Shown here: positions 1 through 5,588 of the stretch, in pieces
How the letters are laid out: each line of letters opens with the position of its first letter
How positions within the stretch are numbered: position 1 is the first letter of the stretch
DNA from: an uncultured Francisella sp.
GTDB taxonomy: Bacteria > Pseudomonadota > Gammaproteobacteria > Burkholderiales > Neisseriaceae
Direction: 5' to 3'
DNA: 6,210 nucleotides
Assembly: GCA_905373555.1 (NCBI GenBank)
Contig: CAJPTP010000065.1
Location: forward strand, 1-6,210
The notes under the pieces: model-generated
Databases searched by the model: none
Seen by the model: only the letters and a program-made list of their open reading frames with translations
Told to the model about the DNA's origin: nothing
Translations under genes and position numbers: made by a program

Positions 1-375
1 CCTTCCCCGTCGGCCTTGGGCTCCCCCGACTGGATCCCCATTCACGAGGACAACGCCCCCGGAGTCAGCGCCGCCCTCGACGCGCAAAGCCTGTCGGCGC
101 CGGACGACGGCGCCTTGCGCTACACGCTCAACATCGTCAGCGGCGACGTGAACAACATTTCGCGCGAGGCGATGGACTGCAAAAAGCGCTTGGCCCGCAG
201 CTTGGCGTTTTGGGACGCAACGCGCTCGCGATGGATCGAGTCGAGGGCGCCGTGGAGCAAAATTTCCTTGGGCGAGCGCTACGGCGACAAGTACCGAATG
301 GTCGTTTATTTGACGCTGTGCGAAAACCGCAACGGCCAAGACCTGAAGAAAGCCGCGCAAAAATTGGCGCATTGA
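1..375 (+). CDS. CNP1-like family protein, C-terminal part (5' end outside the window)
   Basis: The reading frame is open from the first base and ends at TGA 373-375, giving 124 visible residues; the start lies upstream of the window. A TTG at 16-18 is in frame but is probably internal, because homologous sequence seems to begin earlier. The segments ALDAQSLS, GALRYTLNIVSG, NNISREAMDCKKR and WIESRAPWSKI resemble the CNP1-like domain (pattern: 'D..S.S...DG..RYTL......NVS.E.I.C' followed by a Trp-rich strand). The family consists of small, usually exported proteins of unknown biochemical role in Betaproteobacteria. The signal peptide, if any, is not visible. The gene runs in the same direction as the transporter genes after it, 106 bp upstream of the permease start, so co-transcription is possible but unproven. 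Family assignment is from memory of the motif pattern. No function should be inferred. Confidence 0.7.
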   Translation, partial: PSPSALGSPDWIPIHEDNAPGVSAALDAQSLSAPDDGALRYTLNIVSGDVNNISREAMDCKKRLARSLAFWDATRSRWIESRAPWSKISLGERYGDKYRMVVYLTLCENRNGQDLKKAAQKLAH

Positions 376-396
376 AAGGCCGAAGCGCGAAACGAA

Positions 397-444
397 CTTG
401 CCGACATGCTTGCCGACACGCTTGCCGACATCCTTGGCCAAGGC
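397..444. repeat. 12-bp tandem repeat, three copies plus a degenerate fourth
   Basis: Three consecutive 12-bp units, CTTGCCGACATG (397-408), CTTGCCGACACG (409-420) and CTTGCCGACATC (421-432), differ only in the last three bases. A diverged unit starting CTTGGCCAAGG follows at 433. The array fills the middle of the gap between the CNP1-like gene and the permease and ends about 40-50 bp before the permease start. It could be a set of helically phased protein-binding sites (12 bp is slightly more than one turn) or simple slippage-derived sequence. The sequence shows the repeat directly; any role is inference. Confidence 0.85.
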
Positions 445-481
445 GAGCCCCGCCCGCGCTTGGCGGAATCGAGCACCGCTT

Positions 482-1648
482 ATGATGAATCACCTGAAAA
501 ACATCGGCTATCTCACCGTCAAGGAGTTTCGGTCGCTGTTCGGCGACCATGCCCTGATGGGGCTGATCGTGGCGCTGTACACCGTCATCACGGTCTTTCT
601 GTACTACGGCTTGAGCATCGACGTGAACAACGCATCCGCCGTGGTCATCGACCACGACGACACCGCCTTGTCCAGAAGAATCGGGCATTCTTTGCGCCAG
701 CCCACCTTCAACGCCCGAATCGTCAACGCGGGCGACGACCAAGTCGACCTCGACATGCAGGCGACCCAAGTCGGCTTTGTTTTGGAAATCCCCGAAGGCT
801 TTGAGCGAGAAACCTTGAATGGGAGGCCGCCCAAAATGGCGTTGAGAGTCGACGCGACGGCCATGATCCAAGCCGCGATCGGGGCGCGCGACATCCAATC
901 CGGCGTGGCGGCGGAGCTTGCGCGTTTTGCCGCCGAAAACGCCGCGGCGGGCGGAGGGGCGGCCCGCTCGGCATTGGCGGGCATTGCGGCGCCTCCGCTG
1001 AAAGTCGAGATGCGCGCGGCCCACAACCAGTCCATGAACTCTTCCTCGCGCATCATGCTCAACATGATCATGATGTACACCAGCACCATGACCATCGTTT
1101 TTGTCGGCGCGGCCGTCATTCGAGAAAAAGAGCGCGGCACGCTGGAGCACTTGCTCGCCATGCCCGTCACGGCCTTCGAGATCGCCTTCTCAAAAATTTT
1201 GGCCAATTCAACCGTGATCTTGGTCGCAAGCCTTCTGTCGCTGAAATTCGTCATCGAAGGCTATTTGGGCATTCCGGTGCGAGGCTCCTATCTGGGGTTT
1301 GCGATTCTGAGCGCCGCGTTTTTGTTTTCGGCGGCGGCGATGGGGATTTTCATCGCCACGCTGGCGCCGACCTTGCCGCAATTCGGTCTGCTGTCCATCT
1401 TGACCATCCTCTTGACCCTTTTGATGTCGGGCTCTTTGGCTCCGGTGGAAAACATGCCTCAATCCATGCAGCATGTGGTGCAGCTGCTGCCGCAGACCCA
1501 CTTCATCATCGCGGGCAGCGACATTTTGTTCAAAGGGGCAAAGCTCAGCCAAAAGCTGGGCCAACTGTTCGCCACGCTGGCGCTGGGAATCGTTTACCTG
1601 TCCGTTTCTTTGTCGATGTTCAGGCGCATGCTTGAAAGGCAATCCTGA
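482..1648 (+). CDS. yhhJ: ABC-2 type transporter permease, YhhJ family
   Basis: A 388-residue inner-membrane permease subunit of an ABC exporter, close in length to E. coli YhhJ (about 375). The start NHLKNIGYLTVKEFRSL matches the cytoplasmic N-terminal helix of YhhJ. One membrane segment follows (about 25-44), then a large periplasmic region (about 45-190) containing VVIDHDDTALSRRI and VGFVLEIPEGFER, and then a C-terminal block of about five membrane segments. The motif REKERGTLEHLLAMP at 214-228 is the conserved cytoplasmic coupling segment of the family. Start choice: ATG 482 (or the next codon, ATG 485) begins at the family's usual N terminus, with a weak GAG at 471-473. An in-frame TTG at 398 would add translated tandem repeat and is rejected. 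Known relatives work with an RbbA-type ATPase/permease and a HlyD-type adaptor; neither is in the window. Substrate unknown. The following outer-membrane protein gene is probably in the same operon. Confidence 0.9.
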   Translation: MMNHLKNIGYLTVKEFRSLFGDHALMGLIVALYTVITVFLYYGLSIDVNNASAVVIDHDDTALSRRIGHSLRQPTFNARIVNAGDDQVDLDMQATQVGFVLEIPEGFERETLNGRPPKMALRVDATAMIQAAIGARDIQSGVAAELARFAAENAAAGGGAARSALAGIAAPPLKVEMRAAHNQSMNSSSRIMLNMIMMYTSTMTIVFVGAAVIREKERGTLEHLLAMPVTAFEIAFSKILANSTVILVASLLSLKFVIEGYLGIPVRGSYLGFAILSAAFLFSAAAMGIFIATLAPTLPQFGLLSILTILLTLLMSGSLAPVENMPQSMQHVVQLLPQTHFIIAGSDILFKGAKLSQKLGQLFATLALGIVYLSVSLSMFRRMLERQS

Positions 1649-1730
1649 CAATCGGCGAAAAACCCGAACCCGCGCGGCGCAAGCCGTTCCCCGCAGGCGC
1701 CAAGAAGCGTCGGGCGGCGACAAATCAAAA

Positions 1731-1734
1731 AGAG
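1731..1734 (+). promoter_or_regulatory. Ribosome binding site of the outer-membrane efflux gene
   Basis: AGAG, six bases before ATG 1741, in a purine-rich AAAAAGAGATC context. It supports this start over other in-frame codons and indicates independent translation initiation within the putative permease/outer-membrane operon. Confidence 0.6.
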
Positions 1735-1740
1735 ATCACC

Positions 1741-3423
1741 ATGAGCCATTCACGCAAAACCGAGCGGCGCCCCGCTTCAAGGCGATCCGCCGCCTTGTTG
1801 GGCGCATGCCTCGCGGCTTTGGCCTTGACGGCGTGCCAAACCGTGCGCGTCGACGCCGAAAGCGCCGCGACGCTGCCCTCGCGCTTCGAGGACGGGGCGG
1901 CGGCGGGGCAAAGGCAAGCGAAGGAAGACTTCGCGAACGCGCCGACCGTCGAATGGTGGAAAACCCTGTCCAACGAGGATCTGCGCCAAATCGTCGAGGC
2001 CGCGACGACGGACAACTTCTCCCTGCAAGCCTTGAAGGCCAACGTCAAGGCGGCCGAAGCGACGAGCGACATGGCGCGGCGCGACCTGTTGCCCAAAATC
2101 GGCGCGTCCGGGGCGGGCGGATACCACAGCGCAAGCGTCACCAACATTTTGAAGGATTTACCCCATCCGTTGATCCAACAGCTCGCGGGCCGCGACAAAG
2201 ACAAAAACCAAGACGGCCCGCACGGGCTGTTTGTCGTGGACGGGTCGTGGGACGTCGACATTTTCGGCAAGAAGCGTTCCGACGCGGCGGCCGCGAAAAG
2301 CTTGGCCTTGAGCGAAAAAGACAAACTTGAGGGCGCCCGGCGCTCCGTGTCCTACGCCGCCGCCCGCCAATACCACGCCTTGGCCGCTTTGGCGTTCAAA
2401 GAGGAGGCGCTGCGCCGCGCCGAAAAAACCGTCCGAGAGTCCCTGCGCTACGCCCAAGGCCGCTACGAGGAGGGCCGAGCGACCAAGTTGGATCAAGCCC
2501 CCTTGGAGCAAAAGCTGGACGAAATCAAGGCGGGCCGAAGCGCCGTCGCGGCGGGGCAAACCGCGGCGAAGAACATTCTTTTGGCCTTGATGGGCAAAAC
2601 CCAAGACGACGACGGCATGCTCAAGCGCATCGAGGGCTCGCTGAAAGCCGACGTGCAAAGCGCCGCGCTGTGGGAAACGGGCTTGAGCTGCGCCGACGGC
2701 CCGGGCTTGGGCGAAGCGCAAAGCTGCGCCGCAACCCGGCCGTTTGCCTTGGCCGCCCCGTTCGGGCTCGCCCCCTCCTCGGTTTTGCGGGCGCGCCCCG
2801 ACGTCAGCTCGAAGCTGAATTTGGCCCAAGCCGCGGCGGCGCAAACGGCGTCGGCCAAGGCCGACCTGTTTCCGAGCTTCAGCCTGGGCTTCAGCGGAAG
2901 CGGCATGAAGATTGACCTGGAGGATTTCGGCAAGGATCTGACGTCGCTGGCAGGCCTGTTCAACGTCGGCGTGAAGCTGCCGATTTTCACGGCGGGGCGC
3001 ATCCAAGCCAACATTCGCTCCAAGGAGGCCAAGCTGGAGGCTGCGCTGAAGGACTTGGATGGAACGTTGGTCGGCGCCTTGCACGAGGCCAACAGCGCCT
3101 ACGCGCTCTTGTCGGCCGCCCGCAGCGGCGAAAGCGCGGCGGAAAGCCGGCTCAACACCGCCATCCGAAAAAACCGCAACGCGGAGCAGTATTTCAAGGC
3201 GGGCCGAATCGATTACGCCGAGCGCCTCAAAGCCCAAGGCGAGGCGATCGAGAACGCCGAGGCCGTCATCGAGGCCAACGCCAAATTGGCCGACGCGAAG
3301 CTCAAGCTGTACGAGGCGCTGGGCGGGAATGCGCCCGATCCCGATTGGCGCCCCGCTTCGACGGCCTTGGGCGCGGATCCGACCCCTACTTCGGCGCAAG
3401 GCGGCGCGGGCCAAGCGAGGTAG
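1741..3423 (+). CDS. TolC/NodT-family outer-membrane efflux lipoprotein
   Basis: A 560-residue outer-membrane channel subunit of a tripartite exporter, with two outer membrane efflux (OEP) domains. The N terminus is basic (RKTERR...RR), then hydrophobic, ending in the lipobox LTAC with lipidated Cys32. Gln at +2 fits outer-membrane sorting. Family landmarks are VEWWKTLSNEDLRQIVEAA at 70-88, SWDVDIFGKKR at 169-179, the mid-protein SVLRARPDV at about 347-355, PIFTAGRIQANI at 414-425, and the final YEALGG just before a Pro/Ala/Thr-rich tail. The protein is longer than usual (about 460-500). Extra length lies near 130-165, where the first extracellular loop falls, in a region about 310-345 with Cys317 and Cys329, and in the tail. 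ATG 1741 is preceded by AGAG at 1731-1734 with 6-bp spacing. It starts 92 bp after the permease with no clear terminator between, suggesting one operon. The long antisense frames across it are composition artefacts. Confidence 0.93.
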   Translation: MSHSRKTERRPASRRSAALLGACLAALALTACQTVRVDAESAATLPSRFEDGAAAGQRQAKEDFANAPTVEWWKTLSNEDLRQIVEAATTDNFSLQALKANVKAAEATSDMARRDLLPKIGASGAGGYHSASVTNILKDLPHPLIQQLAGRDKDKNQDGPHGLFVVDGSWDVDIFGKKRSDAAAAKSLALSEKDKLEGARRSVSYAAARQYHALAALAFKEEALRRAEKTVRESLRYAQGRYEEGRATKLDQAPLEQKLDEIKAGRSAVAAGQTAAKNILLALMGKTQDDDGMLKRIEGSLKADVQSAALWETGLSCADGPGLGEAQSCAATRPFALAAPFGLAPSSVLRARPDVSSKLNLAQAAAAQTASAKADLFPSFSLGFSGSGMKIDLEDFGKDLTSLAGLFNVGVKLPIFTAGRIQANIRSKEAKLEAALKDLDGTLVGALHEANSAYALLSAARSGESAAESRLNTAIRKNRNAEQYFKAGRIDYAERLKAQGEAIENAEAVIEANAKLADAKLKLYEALGGNAPDPDWRPASTALGADPTPTSAQGGAGQAR

Positions 3424-3426
3424 GCC

Positions 3427-3440
3427 GCGCCGCAAGGCGC
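3427..3440 (+). other. Small GC hairpin with GCAA tetraloop after the efflux gene
   Basis: GCGCC (3427-3431) and GGCGC (3436-3440) form a 5-bp stem closed by a GCAA loop, a GNRA-type tetraloop, starting 3 bases after the stop codon of the outer-membrane efflux gene. The nearest T run (3457-3460) is 16 bases further on, so it is not a canonical intrinsic terminator. It may protect the 3' end of the mRNA, or be chance in GC-rich sequence. Confidence 0.35.
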
Positions 3441-3456
3441 CGCGCGCAACGGATTG

Positions 3457-3514
3457 TTTTGCCGCCTTGGCTTGGATCGACTTTTCGACCAAAAAGAAAC
3501 AAGGCGGGGCAAAA
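3457..3514. repeat. Imperfect inverted repeat, 13-bp arms with a 2-base bulge
   Basis: The left arm TTTTGCCGCCTTG (3457-3469) pairs with CAAGGC-GG-GGCAAAA (3500-3514), leaving only GG 3506-3507 unpaired. The 30-base centre holds a smaller TCGA-CTTT-TCGA hairpin (3477-3488). The outer stem is not followed by T on either strand beyond the arm itself, so it does not look like a standard terminator. It is a candidate protein-binding site, RNA structure or remnant of a dispersed repeat, in the gap between the efflux and lipoprotein genes. Confidence 0.6.
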
Positions 3515-3550
3515 ACATTGGGCGCGGCGGCGAGCGGCCCATTTCGCGGC

Positions 3551-3566
3551 GGATATTGATAAAATA
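3551..3566 (+). promoter_or_regulatory. AT-rich island, candidate -10 region for the lipoprotein gene
   Basis: GGATATTGATAAAATA stands out as AT-rich in a strongly GC-rich gap, and TAAAAT at 3560-3565 is a reasonable -10 element. I see no good -35 hexamer at 16-18 bp upstream. If used, transcription would begin near 3572 and give a leader of about 115 bases that includes the hairpin at 3605-3622. A second weak possibility is TTGACG at 3656-3661 as a -35, but no acceptable -10 follows it before the start codon. Confidence 0.3.
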
Positions 3567-3604
3567 AGCCCAACAATCGATGCGGCTTGGGCAGCGCAAC
3601 ACAC

Positions 3605-3625
3605 ACCCGGCGCGGGCCGGGTTTT
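3605..3625 (+). terminator. Short GC hairpin with brief T run, candidate terminator or attenuator
   Basis: ACCCGGC (3605-3611) pairs perfectly with GCCGGGT (3616-3622) around a GCGG loop, and three more T follow (3623-3625). The stem is good but the T tract is short. It could end transcription of the transporter operon about 180 bases after its last stop codon. If the promoter of the next gene lies upstream at about 3560, it would instead sit in that gene's leader as an attenuator. Confidence 0.45.
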
Positions 3626-3663
3626 CCGTCAAAGCGACCCAAGCGACGTTTCCCATTGACGGA
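3625..3663. promoter_or_regulatory. Operator-like inverted repeat enclosing a direct repeat
   Basis: TCCGTCAA (3625-3632) and TTGACGGA (3656-3663) are perfect 8-bp inverted copies with 23 bases between. Inside, AAGCGAC occurs at 3632-3638 and again at 3641-3647, a 9-bp period. The element ends 22 bases before the lipoprotein start codon and overlaps a TTGACG hexamer. It could be a regulator-binding site, or in RNA a stem just upstream of the ribosome binding site. The repeats are visible; the role is inferred. Confidence 0.4.
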
Positions 3664-3674
3664 CCGTAAACGTT

Positions 3675-3680
3675 TAGAGG
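3675..3680 (+). promoter_or_regulatory. Ribosome binding site of the large lipoprotein gene
   Basis: TAGAGG, five bases before ATG 3686. It decides the start: the frame is open further upstream (a GTG at 3587 would add 33 residues), but only ATG 3686 has a good ribosome binding site and begins a proper lipoprotein signal peptide. Confidence 0.75.
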
Positions 3681-3685
3681 CTAAC

Positions 3686-5362
3686 ATGCGCTTTAAAACC
3701 GTCCTTTCCATCACCCTAGCCGCCGTCGCCTTGGCCGCCTGCGACGAAGGGGCCGCCGATTCCGCGGACACCATTCGCCGCACCACCCAAGGGGCCGACA
3801 TCTCCCAAGCCGGCAAAGTGAACCCCGCCCAAGTCATCCGCGACAAGGAGCAGTGGCTTTCGCTCAGCGCCTCCGACGTCAAGGGGCTTAGAGACGACAT
3901 GGATCACTACGTGTTGGCCTACGCCGCTTGGAAAAACCAGATGGATTCCGAATGGCGCCCGGACTTCAACGCCGCCCGAGAGAAGGCGGGCGAAGGCTTC
4001 GCCGAGCTGGTGGAGGCGCGCAAGGCATTGGATGACGCCCGCAATCAGCAGTCCTCCGGAACCAACCCTCAGGGCCAGAAAGTCGATCCCATGGCCCAAG
4101 CGCGGCAAAAGTTCGAAGAGGCCCAAAACAAAACGCGGCAGTCGATAGCGGAAGTTCAAAACCTCATGATCCGGTACGCATCCTCGTACAGAGAAAAGGT
4201 CGGCGGGAACGTGGACAGGCTCAAAAATTATCACGCCATTTTCAATCCCGCCATTGACCAGTACCCCGACCTCAAAAATAAAGTCGACATCCCGCAACTG
4301 AATGTTTTATACAATGAAGTCGACAGATTGGCCCAAAGGCTGGCGAGATCTGACGGCGGCGTCAATTCGTTGGAAAGGATCGCTGCCGAGGAGGCTCCCC
4401 AAATGTCCAAACTCCAGAGAGACTTGGAAGAATTGGATCAATTCAATCTGACCGGGTTTGGGCCCAACGGGCTTCAAAGCCGGAACGCGGGGCGCATCAC
4501 CCGACTTGAAATTTTGAAGCACAACTCGTCCAACCTGGACGCAACCGGCAGGGGGCCGGGCTTCACGGGGGCCAACCCCAGGAGCAACGACGGGCCCATT
4601 GAGCTCGCGCGCTGCGAACGCATCGCCAACAATCCCGCCAACGCGGCGACTTCCTGCCCCGTCTCGTGGCTGCCCATTTTGCGGGCCAAACTCAAAAACA
4701 ACAACCCGGGGAATGACGCCGGAATGATCGCGTTCAGCTTCCCGGCCAACTCGGTTGGCTCCGATGGGGTCAACGGATCGGCCCTGAATTTGGTCAGAAA
4801 CGTGTACTTCGCGCCCCGGGGCGACACCAGCGGGCTCAACCCCAAGCGCATGCTGTCGCAGTCGCAATACTCCAACGGCAAATTCGCTTTCGTCCACCAA
4901 GGCGGGGAGTTTGCCAAGGACGAAGACGTCGACAAGCTGCGCGGCGCCCCAGGCCAAGCGCCCGAGCTCAACTACGAGGGGTTCGCTTTCTTCGCCGCCC
5001 CTGAGGATGTCGGCGTCAAGAAATTCAACTACAAGCTGAACTTGGGCACCAACGTGGGTTCCGGCTCGGCCGAGACGGATTACCTGAACATCAATCTGCT
5101 CGAGGCGAACTTCTCCAAGCAAAAGCTGGACGACAGGATCAACGGCGGGGAACCCGTTTTCGGCGCCATCGGCGACGCCACGTTCTCCAAGAAAAACTTT
5201 GTGGTTCAAAACCCGGTTTCCAACGACGTCGTGAAGACGCCCGGCCCCAAGAAATACAAGCTCGCCGTCATGGGCGAAAACGCTTCCAACGTGGGCGGGT
5301 TTATTGAGGATGCCTTGGACGGCGACATCGTCTTGGTCGGCGGCCGCAACGGCGCCAACTGA
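3686..5362 (+). CDS. Large lipoprotein with helical N-terminal half and putative fHbp/TbpB-like C-terminal barrel
   Basis: 558 residues. The signal peptide is short (RFKTVLSITLAAVALAAC) with a clear lipobox LAAC, so Cys19 is the lipidated residue; Asp20-Glu21 follow. Residues about 45-255 are rich in Lys, Glu, Gln and Ala with few glycines, and look like long helices or coiled coil. A Gly/Asn-rich middle part (256-388) contains Cys310 and Cys324, a possible disulfide. From about 398 the protein is beta-like. DKLRG, LNYEGFAFF, KKFNYKLNLGTNVGSGSAETDYLNINLLEANF (in pieces, 416-476), FGAIGDATFS (492-501) and YKLAVMGENASNVGGF (524-539) occur in the same order as equivalent elements in the C-terminal barrel of factor H-binding protein and TbpB. 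That resemblance is by eye and needs a profile or structure search. If right, this is a cell-surface lipoprotein; ligand unknown. I recognise no family for the N-terminal half. It is followed by a strong terminator and is probably transcribed on its own. Confidence 0.88.
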   Translation: MRFKTVLSITLAAVALAACDEGAADSADTIRRTTQGADISQAGKVNPAQVIRDKEQWLSLSASDVKGLRDDMDHYVLAYAAWKNQMDSEWRPDFNAAREKAGEGFAELVEARKALDDARNQQSSGTNPQGQKVDPMAQARQKFEEAQNKTRQSIAEVQNLMIRYASSYREKVGGNVDRLKNYHAIFNPAIDQYPDLKNKVDIPQLNVLYNEVDRLAQRLARSDGGVNSLERIAAEEAPQMSKLQRDLEELDQFNLTGFGPNGLQSRNAGRITRLEILKHNSSNLDATGRGPGFTGANPRSNDGPIELARCERIANNPANAATSCPVSWLPILRAKLKNNNPGNDAGMIAFSFPANSVGSDGVNGSALNLVRNVYFAPRGDTSGLNPKRMLSQSQYSNGKFAFVHQGGEFAKDEDVDKLRGAPGQAPELNYEGFAFFAAPEDVGVKKFNYKLNLGTNVGSGSAETDYLNINLLEANFSKQKLDDRINGGEPVFGAIGDATFSKKNFVVQNPVSNDVVKTPGPKKYKLAVMGENASNVGGFIEDALDGDIVLVGGRNGAN

Positions 5363-5379
5363 TCATCGAAACCCATCGG

Positions 5380-5395
5380 TTTAACGCGCGTTAAA
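5380..5395. repeat. Perfect 16-bp palindrome next to the terminator
   Basis: TTTAACGCGCGTTAAA is fully self-complementary with no spacer. It begins 18 bases after the lipoprotein stop codon and shares its last three A with the left arm of the terminator (3393-type A tract starting at 5393). It could be a dimeric protein-binding site or a helper structure that competes with the terminator stem. Confidence 0.7.
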
Positions 5396-5429
5396 AAAAG
5401 GCCAAGCTCAAAGCTTGGCCTTTTTTTTT
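5393..5429. terminator. Strong bidirectional intrinsic terminator
   Basis: The arms 5393-5408 and 5412-5427 form a perfect 16-bp stem with a CAA loop. The core is AGGCCAAGCT/AGCTTGGCCT, flanked by seven A on the left and nine T (5421-5429) on the right. Read on + it ends the lipoprotein transcript; read on - it gives a U7 tail and can end the thioesterase transcript coming from the right. The position between convergent genes fits this double use. Confidence 0.93.
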
Positions 5430-5465
5430 GCGTCCGCTCGCCGCGTCTCAAAAGCCGACGCCCTG

Positions 5466-5486
5466 CGCCCCCGGGCGCCGGGGGCG
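5466..5486. other. GC-only hairpin in the convergent gap
   Basis: CGCCCCCGG (5466-5474) pairs with CCGGGGGCG (5478-5486) around a 3-base loop, 9 bp, all G-C. No T run follows on either strand, so it is not an obvious intrinsic terminator. It lies in the 3' untranslated part of the thioesterase transcript, about 100 bases after its stop, and may pause RNA polymerase or block exonucleases. The rest of 5430-5588 holds no gene I can support; it includes a run of eight C at 5579-5586. Confidence 0.45.
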
Positions 5487-5588
5487 GGATCGGCGCCGGG
5501 AACGAAAACAAGCGCGCGATCGCCCGGCGTTGCGATCCCAAGCGGCTCCAAGACCCCGATCCGCGCAGGGAAGCGACGCCCCCCCCGA

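Noticed and set aside
372..400. TTGAAA as a -35 element for the permease operon
   Set aside because: It overlaps the CNP1-like stop codon and no acceptable -10 sequence follows at 16-18 bp.
398..481. N-terminal extension of the permease (translated LPTC-LPTR-LPTS)
   Set aside because: The extension is only the 12-bp DNA repeat read as protein. YhhJ relatives begin at the equivalent of residue 2-3 after ATG 482.
137..1150. 337-codon open frame on the minus strand across the CNP1-like gene and permease
   Set aside because: The translation is rich in Arg, Gly, His and Asp without hydrophobic core patterns, and it lies opposite well-supported + strand genes.
1473..2330. 285-codon + strand frame bridging the permease and efflux genes
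   Set aside because: It is out of frame with both, has an Arg-rich, low-complexity translation, and no ribosome binding site. Both overlapped genes are well supported.
3587..3685. Upstream start for the large lipoprotein
   Set aside because: It would put 33 residues before a complete lipoprotein signal peptide and would ignore the good ribosome binding site at 3675-3680.
2158..3900. 580-codon open frame on the minus strand across the efflux gene
   Set aside because: It is antisense to a clear TolC/NodT protein, has low-complexity Arg/Gly/Ala-rich translation, and no recognisable domain or ribosome binding site. Long shadow frames are expected in GC-rich coding DNA.
4307..5209. 300-codon minus-strand frame opposite the lipoprotein
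   Set aside because: It has no recognisable domain and sits antisense to a gene with a clear ribosome binding site and signal peptide. Treated as a shadow.
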